64,000 nt of DNA from Rachicladosporium sp. CCFEE 5018 (Eukaryota > Ascomycota > Dothideomycetes > Cladosporiales > Cladosporiaceae). A program made the translations under genes and the position numbers. How positions within the stretch are numbered: the stretch's first letter is position 1; each line of letters opens with the position of its first letter. This document shows positions 33,187 through 45,008 of this stretch, one piece after another. A model generated the notes under the pieces. It was not told the origin of the DNA and did no database searches. It worked only from the letters and a program-made list of their open reading frames with translations. The stretch is from positions 55,176 to 119,175 of the forward strand of contig KZ111145.1 of the NCBI GenBank assembly GCA_002077045.2, given 5' to 3'.

Positions 33187-35451
33187 ATGGCCAACTGGAA
33201 AGAGGTCAGTGACAGCATTCGCAAGTCCATATCATCATGGTTGGCTACTAAACAGATGTAGAACCAAAAGCCATCTCGCGGCGCCCTGGCAAGCACTGCC
33301 ATCTCAGCGGCCGCTCATCACAGCGCAAGGCCGCATGAGCAGATCACTCTGTTTCCGCAGCCACTCGCCAACATCTCTCCCAATGCTAGACCACGATCGC
33401 CCATACCACGATCACTTGGACTCAGCTGCAAGCCTGCATCGCCGAACGTCAAGCCGAGTCTATACGAGCAGCGAGATCACTCAGCATGTAGCCGAGAGAG
33501 CACGCCTCTTCGTGTCAAGAAGACGAGGGATAATCTGAGGGGACAGGCGGGTCTTGAGGCTTCACCACCACCCTGCATCAGCCATATGTTGACTGCGTCC
33601 GACGCCAGTCAGAGCGAGCAGCGCATAGATTGGCAACAGATCGCACACCCACGCCTGGCGCCGACGGTAGCTGCGGTTCTCGAGTCCACTGGCGACGAAG
33701 TGTATGGCCATCCTCCCAACATGCAACGACATAAGTCTACAGGCGGACGCGTATTGTCCAGCATCAAGCGCACGTTGACCTCACGCGCGCGCAGCACTAC
33801 TACCATTCGGCCGATGGACTTGGATGCCAGCTTACTGCGTCGGGTGTCTGGGCGACGCCGGCCGACTATCGAAGTGGCTCCTGACAGGCGCGCCTACAGC
33901 TTTGACGTCTACCGTGAGAGCTTTCCGAACAGCAGAGAGATCTCGACCACCAATGAGACTTCTGTTGCGGATCGAAGATCGTTCACAGACAGTACCGTGT
34001 CCACTTCCGCCCTTATACAGGCGCTCGAGAATACGACCCCGCCTTGCAACACACCCGCAACGGCCAGGACAGTCCAAGTGCATCGCTGCTCCAGCCCACC
34101 TGGGATTGTGCCCGAGTGCATGGCACAAGCCGACGATGTGCCAACACTATCAGACGATCTTGGGCATCGGATATCGTACGCTGAACGAGCCTATGAAGCT
34201 CGGGTCGCCTACATTGAGCTTCACGTAGACCTCGACACTACCATACTCGACGCAGGCTCCAGCGGTAACATGTGGGTAGCGGTCCAAGCGAAAGTCAGCG
34301 AACAGCCAGTGAATCTCTACAAAGCCATCGACTAGCAGTCTGGCTACACTGAGCAGAACACCTTCAGCAGCGCGCCAGCTGGTACTATCAGAAATCTTCG
34401 CATATGCTACAAACCAACATCTGGAGCCGGGATCATGGACCTGGTGGGCCAGAAGTCGAGCAAGACGTTACACTTGGGTGAGAGCTGCACTCTCTTCATT
34501 AAGTTGCACGTTCCTCGAGTAAAGCGTATCGACTCGGTGGCGCCTGGCATCGTCGACCAAGATGCCCTCTTCATGGAGCTGGAAAGCATTGTGGGTACAC
34601 TGGAACAAGAGATCCTGCATGTCGAAGCACGATATAAGCACTCATTGCTTCATGAGAGCAACAAAGCTACTATACGCACGGTGGCTAAGCTCAAGCGTCC
34701 GAAAGTAGACTCTAGATGGAGTATGCTCTCAGCGGACAGCCTTGCAGGGAGCCATGCATCGGTCTCTGAACGTCTCGCGAGATACATTGCCCATGAATGT
34801 CAGCCTGACCAAGCATTGGACTTGATTCATTACTACCTCGACGCGAGCGCTATGCGACAAAGTGCCATTGCGGACATTTGCTGCGAGCTGGAGCAGCAGA
34901 TCCACATCGACGCCACGAATGGAGATGTACCGCCGACAGTCCAGGAAAAGCCTTCGATATTGATTTCGGACACCTCTCTGGAGGAGGACCACAAGGGCAT
35001 GACTTCGTCGACTGGCTCAGATCGTCCCAGTACCCATCTCAGTATGCCATCAGTGCCTCCGCGTTCAGAGTCTGCGGAACATCGACATGCTTCAAGAACG
35101 TTTATATCTTCTCTTGCTCCATCCGGCAGCAGCTATAGTCGACTCGCTCCCAGCGCCACTCCGTCTCCGAACCTCCTCATCCCGAGCAGGACCACCACCG
35201 CCCTGAGCGCCCCGGCTGCCGACTCCGCCCGTGCAGTCTGGCGCCATATTCGTCATGCATCGCTCACCACACTTCAGCGACTGGCCGAGTCGGCACCCGA
35301 GACCTTGGAGCAGCTAGAAGCAGGTGACGAAGTAGTCAAGGAGTTGAGACGAACTGCTGTTGCGAACAAGCGGTCTGTCGGGGCTGAGACGCTGAGAGGA
35401 TGGAAGTGCGAAGACAAGCGTGAGGGAGGAGTAGTGGCGCCATGGATGTGA
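33187..35451 (+). CDS. conserved unknown protein, copy B, with the same in-frame TAG
   Basis: The structure is identical to copy A: exon 33187-33204, a 57-nt intron with TACTAAAC, then exon 33262 onward. TAG is at 34333-34335 and the same frame stays open to 35451. Both halves have the same length as in copy A without indels. The region 33187 to about 34890 differs from A in only a few percent of bases. About 34900-35150 is strongly diverged, including many amino-acid changes, yet still in frame. The last 250 nt are close again. Frame conservation downstream of the TAG in both copies argues that the second half is translated. Confidence 0.65.
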
Positions 35452-35764
35452 AGCCACTGCGAACGCCGTGAATACGCGTGAGCACCCCGAGTGTCTGAGA
35501 TATGCGTTGCGCTCAGCATACTTCTGTATCATATCATAGAGCTTCGTCCTATAGCAAGCAGCCATGTCCGGCATCTTTCTCTGACTTCCGAAAGATGGAT
35601 CGCACACCTTCTGTCTGATCTGCAACAAATACTTGTGTCTCCTAATAGACAATGGGTTCTCGCGTAGGCGCTGTGGGTAACGCAATAGGAGCATAGTACC
35701 GTTCTATACATAAGGGAAAGCAGAGGTATACAAGTCTCAATTCGTACATTCATGACCGGACCGA

Positions 35765-36716
35765 CTACTGTAAGTACTCGCCACCAGTTTCCTTGTAGAT
35801 CACATCGAACAGCGGCTTCGCGCTGAACCAGCCAGCCATGGGTGAGCCTACCGTCTTGTATGTGTAAGCAGCTTCCTCCGCACCAATCGAAATGGGCTTC
35901 TCGCCACGCGATCCAGCGGCAGCCTCCGCGAGCAGCTGACTCTGGCAGCACTTCTCGAGCGACACGAACCAGAAGATTGTCTGTGCTATGGTTAGTCGCA
36001 ATAATGGCCACTGAACGTTTGGCTCAGCTCACCTCCTCGATCGACGTTCCGACGGTCAGAAGACCATGGTTTTGCAGCAGCGCCGCTTTTTTGTTACCAA
36101 GGCATGCAGCAATATCCTTACCCTCCTTCTCCGCCAACACAACACCGTTGAAGCTCTCATACAACACATGATCATCATGGAACGCGCAGCTGTCTTGCGT
36201 CAGAGTATCGATCTTCCGTCCCAGGGAGCACCATGTCCGCCCGTAGATACTGTGGCTGTGCGCAGCGCAAAGTACATCCGGTCTTGCCTTGTGAATAGCG
36301 CTGTGGATCATATACGCCGCAGTGTTCAGCAGCCTGTTCTCGCCGCCCCCAATGACCTGTCCAGAATGGTTCACCAGGATCAGATCGCTCTTCTTCATCA
36401 GAGAGAATGCCTGCCCGAAAGGGTTCACCCAGAAGCAATCCTTCTCCACTGGGTCGCGCAGAGTGATGTGCCCAGCTACACCCTCATCAAAGCTGTACTT
36501 GCCGAAGATGCGGAAGGCTGCTGCTAGGCGGCCTTTGAGGTATTCACGCTCTTCGTGTTTGTCTGTGAACTTGGGCGCGCGTGGGAACTCGATCATCTTG
36601 CCTTGCGCAATGGAGGCTTTGACTCCAGGTTCCAGGGGCGCTTCGCCGGAGTTTACTGGGACTGTGTTGCCATTGGAGGAAGTGCCTGTGGGCTCGTCTT
36701 CGGCGTGGGGTGCCAT
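35765..36716 (-). CDS. class II aldolase/adducin-domain protein, copy B
   Basis: Exons 36716-36033 and 35980-35765 (52-nt GTGAGC...ACAG intron) give 299 aa, the same as copy A and almost identical in sequence. The metal-ligand motif AAHSHSIYGR and LQNHGLLTVG are intact, so both copies look functional. Most differences from copy A are synonymous. Confidence 0.88.
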
Positions 36717-37693
36717 GGTGATTTATCTGATTGGGAAAGGAGTTCTTCGAAGAGAAGGGCAAACGCTTGATTGTAGGAATGTAAGATTGAAGATTGAAGG
36801 TTCTGGAAATGTTCGTAGGAAATAAGATATGCAATGACCGTCGGCCTATCTCACAGGATCGAAGACCCCGCATCCTCGGCTCATTGATAGCACGGCGACG
36901 GATACTCGGGCTTAGGAGGGACTAAGATGCAGGGTCCGACTACCTGATGTACAGTATGAAGTACTTGAGTGGCACTGCTAGATGCTGGACTGCTTAGTAG
37001 ACGCAGACGGCCTTGCGATCACGCCTCCGCATGCCACCAAGGTCAAATACTGTGACCATTGTTGCGAGCAGGGTGAGCGCGCTTGGGCTCGCACCAAGAT
37101 TTCGTATTTGGTATGCGCTGAATGAGTGGGATGACTCCCTCATAGCGATTGCGAACAGTCCCAGGTCGTGCTGCTAATCGTTCTATACGTCGGAAATCAG
37201 GGCTTTGGTCGGGGGTGTCTCTGGTTGTTGCGCAAGTAGCAGGAAGCTTCCCAGGTGGTGCTTCGGCCTTCGCGTCTAGCAGCCTGTACTTCGGCGGTAG
37301 AGTGTAGGGGCTGGGTTCTCTGGAAGTTTGAGGAAGCCGGGTAATGTTCTTGTAGAATAAGAGGAGTACATCGGAGGACCACACGTGGACAGAAGCCGAC
37401 TCGTACAGAACCGTTGGCTACGACTTTTGGCAATCTGGATTCAACTCCGCGATCGGCGTAGCGCACCTTGTTCCGCTGTCGAACATGGGCACGCCCTTCG
37501 AAGTACAAGCGTAGGATGACTGTTCGTGCATGATCCACTGTCCAGGCGTACACTGGCTGGAAAATCAGCTCACTAACAGTCAGCAATGCTATCATCGTAA
37601 GCTCACAATCTCTGCAAACTGCTTCACGCCCTTCAACTTCCTGTTCGCGCCTTTCTACAATATCATCGTCGGCGACCACGCCCTTCTGAGTGA
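36717..37693. other. divergent intergenic region, copy B
   Basis: Counterpart of 6264-7246, with islands of near identity (about 36855-36920 and 37455-37610) in diverged sequence. No gene supported. Confidence 0.5.
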
Positions 37694-40600
37694 ATGCCAG
37701 TGATTGCCGAGGAGGACGAGACGATCATGGCTGACATGGACATCGATGTTGATGACCTGCTGGCCTTGCCGAGTGCAGCGTATGGCGCGAGTGGTGCAGG
37801 TGTGACCAATGAGAATGAGTTCGGTGTCAGTGTGCTACCGAAGGCTGTATGCCCTTCGCACCCAGATGGTCACAAGTGAGTGGCTGGCAATCAATCTCGA
37901 GATCAGCGCGCATACTGATCATAGCAGCTGCCTCTGCCATGGATTCATAGGCGACTGGGATGTTCGACCCACTGCTCCAAAGCCACTCCATGAGGACTAC
38001 GGCAAATTCGAGGACTGGATACCCCGTTTCATACAGCCCGAGAAGGCTTGCGATTACTGTAGATCCAAAGGGCTGAACTGCCATCTCAGCCAAGGCGATG
38101 CTATCTGCAGACCTTGTGCCAGTCTCTTCCGCGAATGCAGTCTAAGCAAGTCGAACACCCTAGAGGCTAGCAACTATGCAAAGTCGAGGCATGGAGAGTA
38201 CTTTGACACCTTACATATGGTGCACGAGAATATCTGCGCTGAACAAGGAACTCTGACTGGTATCAAGCCATTGCACTCCAAAGGCGGCCGACGAAGTGGC
38301 GCGAGCACGCCATATGAAGACGACGAGCCGGGAAGTAGCAGACGCAACGGAATCCGCTTTCCAAGGCATGCTGTCAAGGTGCTACGAGAGTGGCTCGACG
38401 TCCATCAAGATCATCCATATCCTAATGACGAAGAGCGAACTATCCTCGAGAGCCAGACGGAGTTGACGCAAACACAGATCGCCAACTGGCTTGCAAATGC
38501 ACGTAGACGGAAGAAGGCAACACAACGTGCGAAGCCAAAGCTTTGCATGTCGCCAAGTCTGAGACCAACAGCAGCAATTGACATACCAGAACCCGACAAG
38601 CCATGGGAAGAGCTCAATCCGCTAGAAAGATGGAAGCACTCGCCTCCCGAGAACGAGCCTGCAAGATTCACAGATATTGCAAGCGCGGTAGAACATGGAG
38701 ACTTGTCTGATGATGCCACCTCACCTTCGAGCTACAACACTCGGCGTCGCAAGGGTTCGAGCAATGGATCGAAGTCTAAGGCGCCGTCTACCACCTCACA
38801 AGAGACCTCGTTAGGCAGCTCGCTGTCTGCAGTCTCATCTGGGGCGAACTCTCGAGGATCGAATGGCTCTTTTGGCTCCTTCAGCTCCAGCTTGGCTGGT
38901 AAGAAAGACCGCCGTCGCCGAAGAAGGCCAGGTACTGCGGGTGGCAGGCCGTCAGCAGACGTGAGTAACTTGGCCAGCGTCACCGTCCAGGTCTAGCCAC
39001 TGACGTATTGCTCAGCTCTCAAAGCGGATCTTCCAATGCACATTTTGCACCGACTCATTCAAGTCAAAGTACGACTGGACCCGGCACGAGAAGTCACTGC
39101 ACCTGTCCCTCGAGAAGTGGCTCTGCGCACCTCTCGGACCGTTCATTGTCGACAAGACCAGCGGCGAGAAGTCATGTGTATACTGCGGCATGCTGAACCC
39201 TCCAGACGGCCACGGCGAGACTCACAATCACTCCGCTTGCGAAGAGAAGGGACTCGACGCACGAACATTCTACCGCAAAGACCACCTTCGACAACATCTT
39301 CGCCTGATGCACAATTGCGAGATGATGCCTAGTATGCTTGCTTGGAACTCGGTGGCTACCAACATCAACAGCCGATGTGGCTTCTGCGCTCAGCGCTTCA
39401 CTGTCTGGCAGGAACGCGTGGATCATCTGACGGCCCACTTCAAGGCTGGCGTACGCATGGCTTCGTGGAAGGGCTGTAGAGGTCTAGATCCGGCTGTTGC
39501 CGCGCAAGTGACGAACGCCATGCCACCGTATCTCATTGGCGTCGAAGCCGTCAGGTATGTAACATGTTCCCTGCCGGCTCGCACAAGAAGCTAACATACA
39601 TGATAGCCCGAATCCGTTTTCTGCGACTAACAGGGATACCAACCTCTTCCCCGTCACGGCAACCGATCACCCTGGCGAGCAACTGATAGATGCTGCACAG
39701 CGTGATGCACTGTGTATGCACTTCGAGTCCGGCTCGCGTGATACTGCAGGCACCAAGGCAACTTGCTGGGAGATCTTGACTGTCAGGCTGGGCAAGTACG
39801 CCAACGACATGATCGCCAAAGGCGTAGTGATAACGGACGAAATGCTGGAGTCGCAGTCGCGGTGGATTCTGTATGGGTCAGATGACACCTGGAACCAGAC
39901 AGCGTAAGCAACATCCAATTTGCGTTCATGCTCTGTACTGACCGATCATGTAGCTGCGATAACCCTGAATGGCGGGATCTGTTCAAGAAAGCACACGGTC
40001 TTGACTTCATACCCAAGGCCATCGGTGGGCAAGGTAAGCAAGTGCCAGAAGACTTGGAGACATACAGCGACCTTGGCATGCGCATACCGTTCAACGTCCA
40101 GCTCGAGGCGTACAACAAATCGAAAGTCGAGAGTGGTACGTGGATGGACGGCCGGCGCCATCAGCAAGTTCGTTATCTGTACAATCAGCTGTCGAAGGAG
40201 GGTGTGCTGCATGACACGAACAGTCGCTGCTCGCACACCGAGTGTGAGAGGAATATAGTCGACACGCGGAGGTTCGACCGCTCTGGGGAATCATCGCCAG
40301 CGACAAGACGCTGGTGCACGTATGAGCTGCCGCCGGAGAAAGCGAGGCAGTTCGCGATCTTGACTGCGCCAGCCGAGGAGAGCATTGCGATTAGCCATGC
40401 TCTGATGCAGCCGCAGCAAGCGGACCTGGAACTTCAGGCAGCTCACGACCTCCACTCGTGTGTACAAGGTCTGCAGACTGCTGATAGACATGCTCTGAGC
40501 AAGGTCATGGCCAACGTCAGCGGCCCATCGAAGCGAAAGTCGAAGTCGCCGGAGCTGCAGTATGCTGCGGGCGTTACACACCCAGCACAAAGAGCTTTTG

Positions 40601-41706
40601 ATGCTCTGACAAGAGCGGACTGTCTGGATCATAACAAGCATTCGTGCGGAGAGGCGGGTAGTGGCAGATATGAAGTCAGAGGTCCATCGAATACTGAGGC
40701 AGCCGACAAAACTCGCTGGGACTGGCTACAGAAACTGCAAGACGGCGAAACAGCCTGCTGTCCTCATATCGACCACAGTGCGCGCACTTTTGAGACTCGC
40801 GCCCGTCAACTTGAAGCCAATAGAGCGCGAGGCATGGCTACCCTGACTTCGCTCGAACAAAACGAGCCGGATGATCATTGTGGCCCTAATGACGTTCCGC
40901 TCATGGAACCGAACTCGAGGAACAACCGTGGTTTCGTCCCTCGGCATCACTACGCTCTTCCAGCAGACAAGGCACGACGCTTCGCGACTTTGACAGGTGC
41001 CTGGCAGGATAGCGGGAGCATGCCTCCCGCGACCAGCACAGCAGATTTGTCACTTCCGTCCATCATGTCCCCGAACACTACGTCTACCGGCGCAATGATG
41101 GAGTTCCTTGGCGGCGACTTCGGCGCACATCTAGACTTCTCGCAAGACGCCACTACTTCACTGATCCCACTGCCACATTCGCAACAGCAAGCGCAGTCAG
41201 CCACAACCCAGACTGTGGTTGAGATGCAAGAAGGTTACCCCTACCCTGCCTTGGGCGCCGAATCAGACCTGCCGCTGCTTCGAGACCCGCACGATTGGTA
41301 CAATGGCACAGATCACTGGGTGGATGAAAGTGTGCTGTTGCAGGATATCGATGACTTGATTGCTGCGAGTCAGCCTGCGATGCAACAGCCTTTACCGGCT
41401 TTTGAAGGGCTGGTGACGGGTGGGATGGAGCAGCAGCCTGTGCCAGCTTTTGTCGACTTCGCCTCGATGCCAGAAGCTCCACACAACACGACAGCAGTGG
41501 CCGGCGCAGGCGATCAAGACCTGGCGCTGACTTGGACGGACGCGGACTTCGCTGCTCTGGCGGCTGGGGACTTCATGGTGGATACTGGCGAGATGGTGGG
41601 CGTTTCTGCGCCGCATAGTGACCAAGCGATGAATGCGACAGATCTGAATGGAGACATGGAGTTCGAGGGCGTGTTTGACTTTGAGCATTTCAACGGAACG
41701 ATATAG
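37694..41706 (+). CDS. TALE homeobox plus C2H2 zinc-finger transcription factor, copy B
   Basis: Exons 37694-37875, 37928-38960, 39016-39554, 39607-39903 and 39954-41706 have the same lengths as in copy A and give 1267 aa. The Cys-rich segment, homeodomain and zinc-finger exons are intact and nearly identical in protein. Identity is very uneven: the Ser-rich linker and exon 4 are almost identical to A, while the last about 1 kb of exon 5 (acidic activation-like region) has drifted in many places. Both copies look functional. Confidence 0.9.
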
Positions 41707-42245
41707 ATTCGTGTATAGACATGCTGATCACCTCTGCAACCGTAAAGATCTAGATGCCCTGGTGATATTGTAGATGGACTTGTAGCACTAAGCTCTCACC
41801 TGGTTCGCTGTGCGCTCAAGGCGCTCACGGCTACCGCTACTAACACCATATCATCGCAAGGCAAGACCAGTCAGGGCGTCATTCGCATCTCAGACTACCG
41901 AAAGAGCGTCGTTGCGCAGATCCCTGGAATACCTACTTGGCTTCCAGTCGCGCAGACCAGATATGTCGAAGGGAGAATTTGGCCTTGCTTCCGACATTCA
42001 TTTCATGCCTGCGTGGTTTCAGCCATTGTAGCCCGTGAAGCAAACTTGCAATCAGCGAATGCTCGCATCCCAGACTATTGTCGATATAGACAATGTTGAA
42101 GATATACCTGGTGCTCGCTGGAGAACAGCGGTTCACGAGACTGTTCTGGGGATGGAAAGTTGAGCGCTGAATTTAATGTTGAAGCAAGCATGCCATGCCG
42201 GTTCCACCGAGTGACGGGAAGGGCCCTCTGACCTGTGCGCGCCGG
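41707..42245. other. intergenic region left of the HET-RRM gene
   Basis: Unlike copy A at the same place. No gene or repeat recognised. Confidence 0.4.
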
Positions 42246-42491
42246 TTACGTGCGGCTCAAGAGTCTCTTAGGCTCCCCTATCCACAGCCTATAGCTATCT
42301 CGCGCTAAATCCCTTCTTTTCGGTGGAAGTGGGGTAGACGCCTGGCTGTCTCCGAAGCTGTCGCGGCTCATCTCGAAGCGAGAAACCGCGTTGCTTCTCG
42401 GACGCCTGGTCGGATCCTTGGTCCTGCCTCGTCGCTGATTCTGGCGTAACGAGAAGCCAGCTTGTCGGATTTGAGGCTCCAACAGGTTTTC

Positions 42492-44213
42492 TCACCTCGG
42501 TGAAGTGTTCCGGGAGTTTCGCGACCCAGATGTATCAGCAAGCTCCGTGTACTGATCCAACGCTCCCACCCCCAATGGCAGTGGCATCGGTGATGCTCTA
42601 GTAGAAGTCTCATAGGCCGTTTCGGACCTAGGATGCACATCCCGAAGGACCTCCCTGGGCGTGCGCTCAGCGGCGGCCTGCCAGACATCACTCACTTCAG
42701 ACATAAGGCGTTGTTCCCGAACACGGTCCCAAAGTGTGAGATCAGGGACCAGAAGCCGGGGGGGTTTCGCCGCGTAATAGACCCTCAAGTTCCTGCCATT
42801 CACCTCAGCGTTGTTCAACGTCTGTACCGCAGCTGCGGCGTCCGTGTGGTCTGCAAAGCTGGCATCGGCTACGCCGCGAAAGGTGCCGCCACCGAAGTCG
42901 CTGAAGCGGTATTGTATGTCTCGCGGCAGTATAAGACCTCTGTTACTCATGAACACCTCAAGCTCCTGCTTCGCGAAGGGGAGGTTCTCGAACACAACTT
43001 CCGTACATCGAGATGATGTATCACCGTCACTTGAACGCGAGCTTTGCACACCTTCGAGTGCGAGGCGGTGTTCTGCTGGTACTTCATAATCGACCTTTAG
43101 CTTCCTGTGATGTAGCTCAGTGTTGTTCAGGTCATCGATCGTAGCCACGGCGTCCGCTCTTTTCGTGAAGCTAGCGACCGCTTTGCCACGAGAGACACCG
43201 TTTACGAAGCGGTACTGCATGTCCTGAGGTGGCGGGAGGCGCTTCTTAGCCATGATCATCAGAAGGTCCTCCTTCTTGATGTGGAAAGGTATGTTCTCGA
43301 TCACAACCTTTGTGCTTCGGAGTTCAGCGTTGCTCCCCTTTCGCGCGAGGCTTTGCAGACTGTTCGGTATGCGTTGATTTCCTTCTGTCACTTTCACGAC
43401 ATCTAGCCTCTGAGCAATAGCCGCAGCTCTTCCAGGCTTGATTGACCCACTATCTTCGAGGTCTGCGAGGAGACGTTTGCGGGCCCTCTTCACGCCCTCC
43501 CCGTAGTTCGCTCCGATTGGCGCATCGAGGAGACTGTACAGGCAGTACCACTGGTCTTCCTCGCGAGTGGTCCGCCTCTCTGTGGCCCAATGTAAGCGAG
43601 TCTCTACGTTGACGAAGTCGAGTGTAGATGCATCGTCTAGCACATGTCGTGGGATCCGTGTGATGGTAGCTATGACCTCTTCGAGGGCTCTGAAAGGACC
43701 GCGCTGCGTCCGTTCGCCTTTATAGCCAATCACCTTCCAATCTGCTGCAAGGAAGACGACCACTTTTGGAGCCACGAGTTCTTGAAGCGTCCAGCCTCTC
43801 GTGAACCAATCGCTTTGCCGGAAGAGCTTCGCGAAGTCTTCGTCGAGATTTGACGCAGGAGCGTTCTCCTCGTTAGGATACAGTACATCGGACAAATAGG
43901 CCAAGCAGACCTCGGCGTTCCTATACCACTTGTACATGCTGGTTATAGCCTCAGATAATTCGACAGCATTAGTCTTGTCGATACAGCATGTGTCGATCCA
44001 GAGCCAGTCCACGTCGCGGTGTTGCGACTTGACATAAGTGATAAAGCTATTCAGCTTTTTGTAGCCGATTCTCTCCGTGTTGCGAGATGCGAGAACATCT
44101 TGAAAGGTGATTTCTTCAACCTCGTGAGCCCAACGGTGTGAAGCGATCACATATCGTGGCGGATTCGAGTAGAAGCGCTGGAACGTGAGCGTGTTCACGT
44201 TGTACAGACGCAT
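42492..44213 (-). CDS. HET-domain protein fused to two Pin4-type RRM domains
   Basis: From ATG 44213 (MRLYNVNTLTF, the usual HET-gene start) the single exon encodes 573 aa. Residues 1 to about 270 are a complete HET domain: YVIASHRW, LWIDTCCIDKTNAVELSEAI, WFTRGWTLQELVAP and YCLYSLLDAPIGANYGEG. Two RRMs follow. RRM 1 has VVIENIPFHIKKEDLLMIM, then YRFVNGVSRGKAVASF and RKLKVDYEVP. RRM 2 has VVFENLPFAKQELEVFMSN, then FRGVADASF and RNLRVYY. The pattern IPF-IKKE-LL-IM, LP-P, NGV-RG-A-A-F, RKL-V-Y is that of the Pin4/Cip1 RRM of the cell-cycle and checkpoint RNA-binding protein. HET proteins cause non-self cell death. The gene has no counterpart in copy A. The frame continues about 80 codons past its TGA. 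Confidence 0.85.
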   Translation of the reverse strand: MRLYNVNTLTFQRFYSNPPRYVIASHRWAHEVEEITFQDVLASRNTERIGYKKLNSFITYVKSQHRDVDWLWIDTCCIDKTNAVELSEAITSMYKWYRNAEVCLAYLSDVLYPNEENAPASNLDEDFAKLFRQSDWFTRGWTLQELVAPKVVVFLAADWKVIGYKGERTQRGPFRALEEVIATITRIPRHVLDDASTLDFVNVETRLHWATERRTTREEDQWYCLYSLLDAPIGANYGEGVKRARKRLLADLEDSGSIKPGRAAAIAQRLDVVKVTEGNQRIPNSLQSLARKGSNAELRSTKVVIENIPFHIKKEDLLMIMAKKRLPPPQDMQYRFVNGVSRGKAVASFTKRADAVATIDDLNNTELHHRKLKVDYEVPAEHRLALEGVQSSRSSDGDTSSRCTEVVFENLPFAKQELEVFMSNRGLILPRDIQYRFSDFGGGTFRGVADASFADHTDAAAAVQTLNNAEVNGRNLRVYYAAKPPRLLVPDLTLWDRVREQRLMSEVSDVWQAAAERTPREVLRDVHPRSETAYETSTRASPMPLPLGVGALDQYTELADTSGSRNSRNTSPR

Positions 44214-45008
44214 GACTTTCCGCACGTGACGCCGAACCTTAGCCTGGTACCAGATGACAGGCTCATAAGAGCTCAACAGTCGTTCGATGCCAAGCTGGAA
44301 GCAAAGTCTAGTATCGTTGGTGCGACATACTGTGCTCCAGACAAGATTGTCGAAGCCTCTAGCTGCTGCTGCATGAGGCAGGCGTGGCAGCTTTACGGTA
44401 CACAGCCGCAATCGCGCATACATGTCTTAATAAGCGAGTCCAACCACTTCAGTGTCATGTTCTTTAGTTTATTGGTTGCATGATTTACTTTCTAGATACT
44501 AATGCCCGAATTACACGCTGCAGCCAAGTGTAAAGATCTCTACCTAGCCACCTGCCACGGCCGCGCACGCGAATCTCTACTTCGTGAGCCCGAGAATCTC
44601 GATGTCCCAGCCGGAGCTTCACCCTGCTGTATAGCAGGAGCGTTCCTTGCGCATGTTGGTGTGCGTGAGCTGCGATATGATCGGAATCATGCATAGGGCC
44701 GCTTGCTTGCATCTACACTGTCATCATCATCTGCACCCCGTTTCGCGTGCCGAAGTGGTGAGGCAGCCGTGTGATGTCGTGAAGTCTCTCGTTGCGACCG
44801 CCCTTTGCGGACAACTCGCGCACCGAGACGAGTTTCCCGGGGGAGGTGTCGCATGTAGGTCACAAACCAGCAGCTCGTTCCAACCTCTCGAAATGTCGCA
44901 ATGACAGCCTTCACAGATCCCGCAGTGTCGCGTGAAATCTATGCTGGTCCTAGCTAGATGGACGGGCAAGGCGGACGGCTTCACAATGAGTACAGCGCGT
45001 TGATCCTG
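44214..45008. other. region between two HET genes
   Basis: I see no supported gene. It is absent from copy A. Confidence 0.4.

Noticed and set aside
32415..33302. A minus-strand frame running through the N gap from the helicase tail into the start of the next contig
   Set aside because: The part right of the gap is antisense to the first exon and intron of the copy B gene, which is supported by splice sites and by copy A. The join is only a product of 100 N keeping a frame open.
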